NCBI GenBank assembly: GCA_021810145.1
Contig: JAJZJL010000048.1
Location: 1 to 32,494 of the forward strand
Length of the DNA stretch: 32,494 nucleotides
DNA from: Planctomycetota bacterium
GTDB taxonomy: Bacteria > Planctomycetota > Phycisphaerae > WQYP01
Reading direction: 5' to 3'
The notes under the pieces are model-generated. The model saw nothing but the letters and a program-made list of their open reading frames with translations, had not been told where the DNA came from and searched no databases. A program made the position numbers and the translations under genes. This document shows positions 9,069 through 17,747 of this stretch, in pieces (the first letter of the stretch is position 1; the number at the start of each line of letters is the position of its first letter).

Positions 9069-10148
9069 TCACTGCTCCTCGCTTGAGCGTTGGCGTTCCA
9101 GCACGCGGGGGGATAAATACCTGAATTGTCCTCCGGTTTCCGCGGCAATTTTCTTCAGGTTTTTCTGGTGGCGTTTGTTATCCCCCATAAATGTAAACGT
9201 GTACACCCGAATCGGATATTGGCTGTTGAGGTCCGCAATATCCGCAATCAGTCGCGGATCGACATAGCCATCGGTAAGAAAAAATATGACCTGCGGGTGC
9301 ATGGCCCAGGCCGCCTTAAACGGCCGGAGGAAAGGCAGAAGCTGGCCATAGTCGCGGTTTTCCGCGATCATGCGGTGCACTCGCGGCAGTACCATGGCGC
9401 GGTTGGCCGGCGATGCCCGCAGCAGTTTATTCGGGCCCAGAATCTTGTACTTCGCGGAAATCTCGATAACCGCAAAGCGTTGGAACGGCAACAAGTGACG
9501 GATCGATCTTTGCACTTCCCGTTTCAGTAAATAGAGATGCCCCACCATCCGCCCCGCATGGTCCACTAAAAATACCACGCGTTTGGCGCGTGTTTGTACG
9601 CCAAAGAAAGATACCGCCGGCATTCCGCCAATCGTTTTTCCAGGCACTCCCATTGCCCCCATGGAGCCATTGTTTGCTGCCAGTTGCCCCCCTGCGCCAA
9701 GACTGATGGCGAAGAGGTGCTCGTTGGCTGCAGTGCCATTAAGCATGGCATTAAGGGCGGTCGGCGAAACGGAATTGCTGGCGTTGCGTGTGGAAAGAAA
9801 ATGGCGCAGCGACGATGCTCGCGTAGGCGCGGCCGTGATCTTATCGGGGTGCGACAGTTGATTGCCGGACAGGAACGATTGAGGAACGATTAACGGCAGC
9901 GGTGGGGCGGGGGGAGGCTTTATGAGCAGCCGTATTGTCAGAATAAAAACGAATAAAATCAGTACATGAACCAGCAGGGACAGCACCACGCTAAGTGAAG
10001 AACTCCAGCCTATGGTGTTACCGGTTCCGGAACTGGCTTTGACAATCAGCGGGGCCGGTTTTTTGGGCAGCTTGAACCTTTTACGCGGACGAAATGCGAA
10101 CATCGGGCGGCGCGAAAAGGTGCGTCCAAATTTTGGTTCGCGCGCCAT
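9069..10148 (-). CDS. Membrane protein with VWA-like C-terminal domain
   Basis: N-terminal TM (SLSVVLSLLVHVLILFVFILTI); VWA-like core RVVFLVDHAGRM...VIFFLTDGYVDPRLIADI...RVYTFTFMGD. Confidence 0.7.
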   Translation of the reverse strand: MAREPKFGRTFSRRPMFAFRPRKRFKLPKKPAPLIVKASSGTGNTIGWSSSLSVVLSLLVHVLILFVFILTIRLLIKPPPAPPLPLIVPQSFLSGNQLSHPDKITAAPTRASSLRHFLSTRNASNSVSPTALNAMLNGTAANEHLFAISLGAGGQLAANNGSMGAMGVPGKTIGGMPAVSFFGVQTRAKRVVFLVDHAGRMVGHLYLLKREVQRSIRHLLPFQRFAVIEISAKYKILGPNKLLRASPANRAMVLPRVHRMIAENRDYGQLLPFLRPFKAAWAMHPQVIFFLTDGYVDPRLIADIADLNSQYPIRVYTFTFMGDNKRHQKNLKKIAAETGGQFRYLSPRVLERQRSSEEQ

Positions 10149-10151
10149 AAA

Positions 10152-10406
10152 TTATTTTCCCTTTGTTGCTGCTGCACCAGCAGAATAGTCATTTTGGCGC
10201 ACGGCGACTGGAATATTTCGGTTCCGGCCAAACGCATGGAGACATAATCTTGAATTCTGTCCGGACTTAACTAAAAATTCCAGCACATCCATCCGATCCA
10301 AAAGATTCCAAAACAGCCGTTTTTCGTCTGTTTTGGCCAATCTTGCCCAGTCTTTATCGACCATTACCGGCCCGTCGCTTGACTTACGACCTATAAATTC
10401 ATACAA
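10152..10406 (-). CDS. Hypothetical 84-aa protein
   Basis: ORF whose stop lies 3 bp upstream of the VWA gene start, same strand; positional support only. Confidence 0.35.
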   Translation of the reverse strand: MYEFIGRKSSDGPVMVDKDWARLAKTDEKRLFWNLLDRMDVLEFLVKSGQNSRLCLHAFGRNRNIPVAVRQNDYSAGAAATKGK

Positions 10407-10620
10407 CGGATAGGACGGTTAGTAAAGTCCTGGCCGAAAAATACGTTTTTTCGGTCTTTGTGGGACTTGAGACTGCTTACGACCGGCCATGGGGATTATT
10501 TGAGAGCCATTGGGGCTTTGATGCTTTGATGCTTTGATGCACGCAGGCCCATGGTGGTCATGGATATGAAGGCTTTTTTGGCTTGATACTGATCAAGCCG
10601 CCATTACAGGAGATTGATTT

Positions 10621-10905
10621 ATGGCTACTCGCAAAAAAACCACTCCGACGACGACTCGAGCAAAAACCAGCGCCGCCGCACCCATTGCACCCGCCGCCGT
10701 TCCAACGCCGGTCGCCCGATCGGAAAGCAAAGGCAGCGGTACCTTGGCTGCAAACAAGGCAGCCATTGCTGCTCCGAAAGCCCCCGTTACTTACGAACAG
10801 ATTGCGGAACGCGCTTATCAGATTTATCTGAAACGCGGATTTGGTCCTGGCGACGCACACTCGGATTGGATCGAAGCCGAACGACAGCTTAAAGCCGGCC
10901 GATAA
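10621..10905 (+). CDS. DUF2934 domain protein with Ala/Lys/Thr/Pro-rich N-terminus
   Basis: YEQIAERAYQIYLKRGFGPGDAHSDWIEAERQL matches the DUF2934 pattern; AGGAG ribosome-binding site at 10609-10613. Confidence 0.85.
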   Translation: MATRKKTTPTTTRAKTSAAAPIAPAAVPTPVARSESKGSGTLAANKAAIAAPKAPVTYEQIAERAYQIYLKRGFGPGDAHSDWIEAERQLKAGR

Positions 10906-11007
10906 ACTGGTTCTGCGTAACCGGGCATAATTTTGCCACCTTTGGCGGTTTCGTGCGTGTAACTCCAACAGGAAAGCCGGAAGCTTTCCGACAGATGGAG
11001 TTGCAAC

Positions 11008-11223
11008 ATGAAAAAAGCCGCTGCCGCAATGATCACCTGCTCTGCGCTGGGCGCGTGCGCTTTAGCCGGATGTGCCTCCCGGGCGATTATCGTCGCCCGA
11101 CCGGGTCCACCGGTTGCGGGAATTGTCGTCGCGCCTGGGCCGCGAGCGGTCTGGGTGCCCGGGCATTGGGTATATCGACCTTATTGGGGCCGGTACGTCT
11201 GGGTTCGGGGCTATTGGCGATAA
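11008..11223 (+). CDS. Small lipoprotein with WXXGXW/YXWGXW-like repeats
   Basis: Signal MKKAAAAMITCSALGACALAGCAS (lipobox LAGC), followed by VWVPGHWVYRPYWGRYVWVRGYW. Confidence 0.75.
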   Translation: MKKAAAAMITCSALGACALAGCASRAIIVARPGPPVAGIVVAPGPRAVWVPGHWVYRPYWGRYVWVRGYWR

Positions 11224-11278
11224 AAGCCGCCTTGCCGTCCCGATTTGATGCGGTTGCTCCGGGTGCCGTTGGGTTTCA

Positions 11279-11833
11279 TTACATGGGCCGGCGCTTGCTG
11301 GTTTGATCGTAAATGGCCAGCAGTTTTTGCTTGTCAAAAACCATCTCTTCGCGGGTCAGGCCCACAATATCGTATTCGTATGTCAGCTCGATGGCGTCAA
11401 CCGGACAGGCTTCTTCGCACATGCCGCAATAAATGCAGCGCAGCTCGTCGATATCAAATTTAATGGGATATTTTTCGCGGTCCGGCCAGGAATCCGGCGC
11501 GGCATCACCGACAATATGAATGCAATGAGCGGGACAGGCTGTTGCGCACATATAACAAGCCACGCACTTGACCCGGTTCTGCTCATCCCGGTTGAGCCGA
11601 TGCACTCCCCGGTAACGCTGTACATCCATGCCCTGTTCCAGTACCGGCTTATCCTCGCGGCGCTCTTCCGGATATTGCATGGTTCGCACATTGCCGCTCA
11701 CCGACCGAAACAGGTGAACCATCGTGCTCCCCAAACCGGAAAGAACCGCCGGCAAAAAGATATTTTCCGACGCTTTCAACTCCGGGGGTTGCAATTCAAT
11801 AATATCTTCAAGCTTCATATCAGCATTCTCCAC
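11279..11833 (-). CDS. nuoI: NADH-quinone oxidoreductase subunit I (2x[4Fe-4S])
   Basis: Two ferredoxin motifs CVACYMCATACP and CIYCGMCEEACP in NuoI context (NRVKCVACYMCATACPAHCIHIV; FDIDELRCIYCGMCEEACPVDAIEL). Confidence 0.9.
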   Translation of the reverse strand: MENADMKLEDIIELQPPELKASENIFLPAVLSGLGSTMVHLFRSVSGNVRTMQYPEERREDKPVLEQGMDVQRYRGVHRLNRDEQNRVKCVACYMCATACPAHCIHIVGDAAPDSWPDREKYPIKFDIDELRCIYCGMCEEACPVDAIELTYEYDIVGLTREEMVFDKQKLLAIYDQTSKRRPM

Positions 11834-12242
11834 ATCTGTGGTTTACGGTCTCATTCCAATCCATATAGTAAGCATTACACGCTGATTTGAAAAGTTGCCA
11901 TCGCAGGTTAGGCTAAAAACAGGGCACGCGGTGCACGTTCAGCATGTGGAACCGCAGCATGCTCAATGGCATGGCATTACAAGCCACTGCGATATTTGAG
12001 CTGTTTCACTGATCCCGACCGCCATGTGCATGTGTTCCGATCGCCATTAAGCCTGCGCAGTCCATGCCGTTTTCCCAGCAGTCCCGATTGCCAGCGCGTT
12101 GGAAACCCGCGGCAGCCTGCCCGCTGGGCAAATATCACTTGCCCGGAAAATCAGCCGTCAGATATTTCGGCACAAGCTGGTGTCCGGCCGGGATGCCGGC
12201 CTTGCCGAGGAATATGCCGAAGTCAATATCCAGTTACCCGGT

Positions 12243-15200
12243 TCAGATATAAAAGCCTTCGCGGTTGTTTTGCTTGTTTGCGGGCTGTTGATTTCGAATT
12301 AATTCCTGATCAATGCCCAAAATCAGCGAATGGATGACGTTGCCCCATTCTTCCAGTAATTCAATGGACCCGTCGTGGTTGGCCGGCGCTAAAATATCGT
12401 GTCGATGCAGGTGGGCTTTATCCATGGCCACAAATGCCGGCAGATGGCCATAGACAGGTCTACGCCGTTCAATCCAATGTCCGGTTGGACAGCTCTCAAG
12501 TGGCGGAACATCCATGGGTAATGGATCGGGAATTCCCGCCGCTCGCATTTCGCGCAGCCGATGAAGTCTTTCATTCACCGACACATGCCGTGTAAGCAAC
12601 AGCAGATCGTCGTTGGCGTAACGTGGCGGCGATGGTTGCGGGGGCAGCTTGAGTGTTTTGGCCCAGGAAATAAATTGGTCTTCCTCCATGGGCTTGGCCA
12701 GAAAATATCCCTGGATATTCTGGCCGCCTAAACGCAGCCAGTAAGCAAGTTGCTCCGAGGTTTCAACGCCCTCGGCAATCAGACGGGTACCCGAGAGTTC
12801 GGCAAATTGCAGGGCGGAAATCGTTACCGAAGCGTGCGCATTTTTTGCCAGCAGCCCCCCCATAAATTCCTGTCCGAGCTTGAGTTCCTTCACCGGCAAC
12901 GAAGCAGCATACAGCAGTGAAGCATGCCCCGTGCCAAAGTCATCGAGGCTTGTGGAAACATGGCGCAGATTAATGGCTTCAAGTCGTTGAACTGCCAGAG
13001 GCAAGTCCGTTAAGGCTGTGACTTCGGTAATTTCGAGTGTGAGAAATGATGGATCCGGGCAACCGGATAAAGCGGCATCCAGATCGGCCATGAAACTGGG
13101 ATGCAGCAGATGCCGCGAGCCGATATTCACACTGATTCGCAAATCCAATCCCCGGGCCAGCAGGCGCCGCCGCAGGTTCACCGCTTCACCGATCACCTGG
13201 CAATCCAGCAGACGAATCAGTGCGGGGTCATGTTCGATCACCGGCATAAAGGCGGCCGGAGAAAGCCATTTGTCACCCTCGCGCCAGCGTGCCAGCATTT
13301 CGGCACCATCGAGTTTTCCCAGCCGCATATTGGCTTGCGGTTGGAGAAAAAATCGTATGTTGCCCTCTTTCAAAGCGGTGGGAAACGTCTGCCGGATGCG
13401 AAATCGCTGTTCCACTTTCTCCGCAATGGCGCTTTGGAACACTTCAAAACGGGCGTTGCCTTCCTTCGCGGAGTACAAAACCGCATCGGCGTGCCGCAAC
13501 AGCGTTTCCCGATCCGCATTGTCGATGGGATAAATCGTAAATCCCATTCGCGCATTGACGTTGATATTCTGATCGTTCCAATTTACCGGCTCGGCGAGAA
13601 CCTGCAGCAATCTTTCCGCGGCAATGCCGATATTTACGCCGTCTTCCATGCTTAATATAAGACCGAATTCGTCGCCTCCCACGCGCGCCACCACATCGCC
13701 TTTCCGCATGGCGGTCCGCAGTCGGCGGGAAATCGCTCGCAGCAGATCGTCTCCGGCGGCATGGCCGAGGGTATCATTTATTTCCTTAAAGCCATCAATA
13801 TCCAAAATGCCAATCGCCATTTGCCGGTGATACCGATCCGCCCGTCCCATCGACTCGGTGATGGCGTGCTCAAAGTAAGCGCGATTGGGCAGGCCCGTCA
13901 GCGAATCGTGAATGCTCAAAAATTCCAGGCGTTCCCGCTGACGGTGGCTGGACAGTGCCAATGATGCGCTGCCGGCCAACTGGTCCAGTAGTTTTACGAT
14001 CGGCCGGCTGAAATAGCTGGATTGCCGGCTTCCGACAAAAAGAACTGCTTCGGGCTTTTTATCTTTCTCTCCGATCGGAAAGCCCGCGGCCCCGCGCAAT
14101 TTCAGAGAATTCAATAAATCTTTCCAGACCGCAAAATCGGGGTGTGACAAGGCATTTGGCACGACAAATTTCTGGCCGCTGCGAAACACGTTGCCCGTTA
14201 TGCCCAAGCCCCACGATCCTTCGAGATTGATGGATTTCTGCGATTGCAGCAGGTGTTCCACACCTTTGCCCGAATGACTGACGATCTCGGCGATTTGTGT
14301 CCGCGGATCAATGAGTCGCACGTAGGCAACTGGCGCATCAGTATGTTCAACAATCGTATCGACCAGCAATCGATAAATGGCCGGCGGTGTCGGATTCTTC
14401 AGAAGCATCTGATTGATTGCATCCAGCGCATCTTCGTAAGCGTGTAATCGCCGCAATTCCCGTTGCGAATGAATGCGGTTCAACGCACTGCCGATGTCAC
14501 TTGCCAACTGATTCAGCAGTTTCGCCGCGCCTTCGGGAAATGGAATTTCCGCCGAGCGGTACATGCTTAATAATCCCTGTTGTCCGCGCCGCGTTTTGAA
14601 TGGCGCGGTGATGCTTCCTGCCAAACCAAAACGCTCGGCTTGACTTCGCCACAAGTCAAAGGTTGGATCGTCGGCAAAGTTGTCCACCTGTATGACTTTG
14701 TTGCTTCTTAAAGCCTGCCCGCCGGGGCCGCAGCCTGCGGGATCAGTCGCGGATGCCGACAATTTGACATTGTTAAAATAAGCCTTTGCCGGACCCGCCG
14801 CAGCGCGAATTCGAACCTGATGCGTGCGCGGATTGATAAATCCGATTCCCAGCAGAGGGGCTTTAAGATAATGCGATAATGTTTCAACAATACCGTCCAA
14901 AAGCAGCGGAGCGCTGGTGTAATGAGCCAGTAACTGATTCGAGAAACGAATGGCCTCATACAGCGCTTCCTGCCGTTGCAGACTCTCCTTTTTTTCCTGG
15001 CGATAGCCGATCTCAGCGCACCGCTGGTCCAGTTGCAGTCGCTTATGCATGGCGCCAAGCAATAATTCCCGGTCCGATTCGGGAAACGCAGCGATGACCT
15101 TCGTCAGAAATTGATTAAACGCGTCGTAAACGCTGGATATCCACTGTTCGCTCATGGCTGATTTATGTGGCCAGGCACCCAATGAAATCTGATTATCCGC

Positions 15201-15464
15201 CTGATTGGCATCATAATCCGTCAGACATAATGTGGTAAAATGTTCTGTAATCTGGGCTTTAATACGATGAATGTCCGTTGCCGGCAGATTTTTAAGATAT
15301 TTCGCGCTTTGCGGGTTTTCCGCCAACCAGTTCCAGATCTGTTGAGTCAGGGATTCGCCATGCTGCGATAACCTGATCGCATGGCGGTGCAGTGTCTCCC
15401 GTTCCTGCGACGACAGCCGCAGCGAATCGGCCAGACGCAATACCTCCGCAAGATTTCCTGCCAA
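12243..15464 (-). CDS. Sensor-GAF-GAF-GGDEF-EAL c-di-GMP signalling protein, N-terminus protoglobin-like
   Basis: GGDEF domain ARVGGDEFGLIL with RKGD I-site five residues upstream; EAL-domain motifs GAEMLARWR, ISVNIGSRHLL, LEITEV, LDDFGTGHASL, IAEGVETSEQL, IQGYFLAKPM; two GAF-like segments before GGDEF; helical N-terminus resembling globin-coupled sensors. Confidence 0.9.
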   Translation of the reverse strand: MAGNLAEVLRLADSLRLSSQERETLHRHAIRLSQHGESLTQQIWNWLAENPQSAKYLKNLPATDIHRIKAQITEHFTTLCLTDYDANQADNQISLGAWPHKSAMSEQWISSVYDAFNQFLTKVIAAFPESDRELLLGAMHKRLQLDQRCAEIGYRQEKKESLQRQEALYEAIRFSNQLLAHYTSAPLLLDGIVETLSHYLKAPLLGIGFINPRTHQVRIRAAAGPAKAYFNNVKLSASATDPAGCGPGGQALRSNKVIQVDNFADDPTFDLWRSQAERFGLAGSITAPFKTRRGQQGLLSMYRSAEIPFPEGAAKLLNQLASDIGSALNRIHSQRELRRLHAYEDALDAINQMLLKNPTPPAIYRLLVDTIVEHTDAPVAYVRLIDPRTQIAEIVSHSGKGVEHLLQSQKSINLEGSWGLGITGNVFRSGQKFVVPNALSHPDFAVWKDLLNSLKLRGAAGFPIGEKDKKPEAVLFVGSRQSSYFSRPIVKLLDQLAGSASLALSSHRQRERLEFLSIHDSLTGLPNRAYFEHAITESMGRADRYHRQMAIGILDIDGFKEINDTLGHAAGDDLLRAISRRLRTAMRKGDVVARVGGDEFGLILSMEDGVNIGIAAERLLQVLAEPVNWNDQNINVNARMGFTIYPIDNADRETLLRHADAVLYSAKEGNARFEVFQSAIAEKVEQRFRIRQTFPTALKEGNIRFFLQPQANMRLGKLDGAEMLARWREGDKWLSPAAFMPVIEHDPALIRLLDCQVIGEAVNLRRRLLARGLDLRISVNIGSRHLLHPSFMADLDAALSGCPDPSFLTLEITEVTALTDLPLAVQRLEAINLRHVSTSLDDFGTGHASLLYAASLPVKELKLGQEFMGGLLAKNAHASVTISALQFAELSGTRLIAEGVETSEQLAYWLRLGGQNIQGYFLAKPMEEDQFISWAKTLKLPPQPSPPRYANDDLLLLTRHVSVNERLHRLREMRAAGIPDPLPMDVPPLESCPTGHWIERRRPVYGHLPAFVAMDKAHLHRHDILAPANHDGSIELLEEWGNVIHSLILGIDQELIRNQQPANKQNNREGFYI

Positions 15465-15697
15465 CTTGCACCTACGCGTTAAAGACGCTCAATCCCTTCT
15501 ATACAGCTTGGCCGACATGATACTGCAAAACGCTGCGCAATGCCATATCCTGATCACGCGTGAAATGGCTGCCAATGTTGACAAGGACGGATAGGCACTG
15601 TCTTGCATCACGATATTTGGGCGCTGGAATTTGCAATTCTGTTAAACCTGAATCATTCCAATTGCCGCCTGTGCGCAGTCTGTGTTGGCCGGCTCAA

Positions 15698-16378
15698 TTA
15701 TTTCGCACGCTGCGGAGCCTTGGCAGGTGGCACCGCAGCCTGGGTTGTTGTGGGTTGGGTCTGCGGTGGACCAACCAGCACCGGCTGTGCCCACTGCTTG
15801 AGATGATCCAGTCGATATTGCGCCAGCGGAGCGAACGATTTTTCAATGCCACTGGCATTGGGGGATGTGAATGTACGATAAATGGCGGCAGCCTTGCTCC
15901 ATTGACCGGCATCCTCATGCGCCAGTGCAAGTCCCAGCTCGGCCCGCGCCACCGCCAGAGCCTGTTTGGGAAAATCACTAATTACGGTTTGAAATGCTTT
16001 TTGGGCAGCTGCGATGGATTGCGCTTTCGTGGCTTTTACCTTCTCAAACCCCGCGGGCGGGTTACCCATTGCAATCAAATTAAGATAAAAATCGCCGATT
16101 CGGATATATGCCTGAGCGGAAATAGCCGGGACTTTGTAGCTGTTCAAAACCGTATTTTGTATTTGTCGGGGCGTCTGCGCCTGCTGAAGCGCAATGGCGG
16201 CTTCCTCCACTTTGCGCCGTTCATTGGCCTTATGAAGCTGAATCAATTCAATGATCAAAACAACAATGGCGATGCCAAGCAGGGCATAAATTCCGTATTT
16301 ACGAATGAAAAGATACAATCCGGCCGCACTTCCGACCAGATCGTTCTGTTGCAGTTCGTGACGTTCCTCCGCTTTCAT
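15698..16378 (-). CDS. Single-TM TPR-like/YfgM-like membrane protein
   Basis: TM YGIYALLGIAIVVLIIELIQL followed by TPR-like helices (AYIRIGDFYLNL, AVARAELGLALAHEDAGQWSKAAAIYRTF). Internal ATG (MKAEERHELQQND) at 16378 chosen. Confidence 0.75.
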   Translation of the reverse strand: MKAEERHELQQNDLVGSAAGLYLFIRKYGIYALLGIAIVVLIIELIQLHKANERRKVEEAAIALQQAQTPRQIQNTVLNSYKVPAISAQAYIRIGDFYLNLIAMGNPPAGFEKVKATKAQSIAAAQKAFQTVISDFPKQALAVARAELGLALAHEDAGQWSKAAAIYRTFTSPNASGIEKSFAPLAQYRLDHLKQWAQPVLVGPPQTQPTTTQAAVPPAKAPQRAK

Positions 16379-16495
16379 TCCATACGCTCCAGAGTCCAAG
16401 GAAAAAAAACAGCCCGACAGTATAGGCGTTTCCTCCGATTAACGCGAGCAGCGGCTGGATTATGTGAAAAACTATGGCTGTGAACGGCAACGATA

Positions 16496-16524
16496 TTGGT
16501 CGAGGATATTGTTCTTGGTATAAT
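16496..16524 (+). promoter_or_regulatory. Sigma70-type promoter upstream of the NusG-like gene
   Basis: TTGGTC (16496-16501), 17-bp spacer, perfect TATAAT (16519-16524). Confidence 0.65.
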
Positions 16525-16529
16525 ACCCA

Positions 16530-16720
16530 TCCGACTGACTTCACGGGGTGGTAGTCGGACTTTGGTATGTGGGCATCCCGGAGAGCAAGGATGTTTGAGT
16601 TGAGCGTTCCAATCTGGCAATATTTCTGGCAATCATGGCGCGAGCTTTGCGCTTTTGGTGACCGTCGAAGCGGCGGTGATCTCCCTGCAGGGGAAGCCGC
16701 CGGGCTTTACCGTCCGAAAA
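16530..16720 (+). promoter_or_regulatory. Candidate structured 5' leader RNA
   Basis: Begins at the predicted TSS with hairpin TCCGACT(16530-16536)/AGTCGGA(16553-16559). Further stems GCGC-gagcttt-GCGC and GGCGG...CCGCC enclosing CCCTGCAGGG, ahead of the CDS at 16819. Confidence 0.45.
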
Positions 16721-16818
16721 ACGTGATTTTTATGCTTGAAATGAACCGATAAAGTTAAAGGCACGCGACATGAATGTCCGAATACATGAGCGAAGCCCAT
16801 AGGTAAGGGTGTAAAGCC

Positions 16819-17553
16819 ATGCAGGCGAAAGTGAATAGAGAGTTGATGGAGGGGCGAGAATTGTTAGCAGGACCCAATATGACCGAAGCAGTATCCCAGA
16901 GCGCAGGTGGCACGGAAAGTCCGGAAACTGGAGTATCTGCGTCAAATTCCGGGGCTTTGCCTGCAGTACCGCAGGATGTCAATCCCAATGGATCCGGTTC
17001 GCTCATCAGCGCTGATGGTGTTCGCAAATGGTTTGTTTTACACACCAAAAGCCGCCAGGAAAAGGTGGTTTGCGATTTTTTCCGGGAACGTCAAGTTGAA
17101 TGCCTTTTGCCGCTTGTGTCCAAAACCACTTACTACGGCAAACGTAAAGTTAAATCAGAGCTTCCCTTGTTTCCCGGCTATGTCTTTGTTCACAGCGGTA
17201 TTCAAGATGCTTATGCGGCTGACCGCACAAACCGCCTGGTACGCATTATTCCAGTTTTTGATCAAGCTAAAATCGCGGAAGAGCTTTTCAGCCTGACCCG
17301 CACGTTGGATGCGGATCAGCCGTTTGATCGCCATCCGCACCTTGTCGCGGGGGTGCGAGTTGAGGTAAAATCCGGTCCGCTCCAGGGTGTGCGGGGCGTA
17401 GTGGAAAGCCGACTGAAAATGGATCGCTTGGTTTTGCAGGTTGACATACTTGGCCAGGCCATCAGTGTTGAAGTAGATGCCGACCTGCTGGCAGTCCTTG
17501 AGGATGCGCCGATGGAGGCAGAAAATCCCAGAGACGGCATTCGGGCGGCGTAA
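16819..17553 (+). CDS. NusG/RfaH/UpxY-like transcription antitermination protein (NGN + KOW)
   Basis: KWFVLHTKSRQEKVVCDFFRERQVECLLPLV...LPLFPGYVFV (NGN) and AGVRVEVKSGPLQGVRGVVESR (KOW). Confidence 0.9.
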   Translation: MQAKVNRELMEGRELLAGPNMTEAVSQSAGGTESPETGVSASNSGALPAVPQDVNPNGSGSLISADGVRKWFVLHTKSRQEKVVCDFFRERQVECLLPLVSKTTYYGKRKVKSELPLFPGYVFVHSGIQDAYAADRTNRLVRIIPVFDQAKIAEELFSLTRTLDADQPFDRHPHLVAGVRVEVKSGPLQGVRGVVESRLKMDRLVLQVDILGQAISVEVDADLLAVLEDAPMEAENPRDGIRAA

Positions 17554-17585
17554 GCCAGCCGACATATAACCGCCGTCGCAAACTC

Positions 17586-17601
17586 GGGGAAGCCGTTCCC
17601 C
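17586..17601. repeat. Hairpin GGGGAA-gccg-TTCCCC
   Basis: Perfect 6-bp inverted repeat in the intergenic region before the exosortase gene. Confidence 0.6.
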
Positions 17602-17747
17602 TGATCCCTTCGCGCTAAAAATTGGCGCAAGCGACAATAGCGGAGCTTTGGTCAAAATTTGACATCAGCTAATAAGATTGTCATCTAAGCGAATGAATAT
17701 TCCGCCCGAACCCAGATTGAATCTTTAAAAGAGGCCAAACGAAAAAC

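Noticed and set aside
11966-12337. 123-aa plus-strand ORF and smaller overlapping ORFs in the gap after the GGDEF-EAL gene
   Set aside because: No domain, no clear ribosome-binding site, multiple overlapping frames of similar length; typical GC-rich random ORFs.
15560-16483. 307-aa plus-strand ORF
   Set aside because: Lies antisense to 15698-16378, which has a convincing TM/TPR-like protein; the plus translation has no recognisable domain.
16640-16720. c-di-GMP-I (GEMM) riboswitch in the leader of the NusG-like gene
   Set aside because: The 3' part (AGCCGCCGGGCTTTACCG) is loosely similar, but the conserved GGCAAACC...GGGACGCAAAGC core is not there; kept only as an unclassified structured leader.
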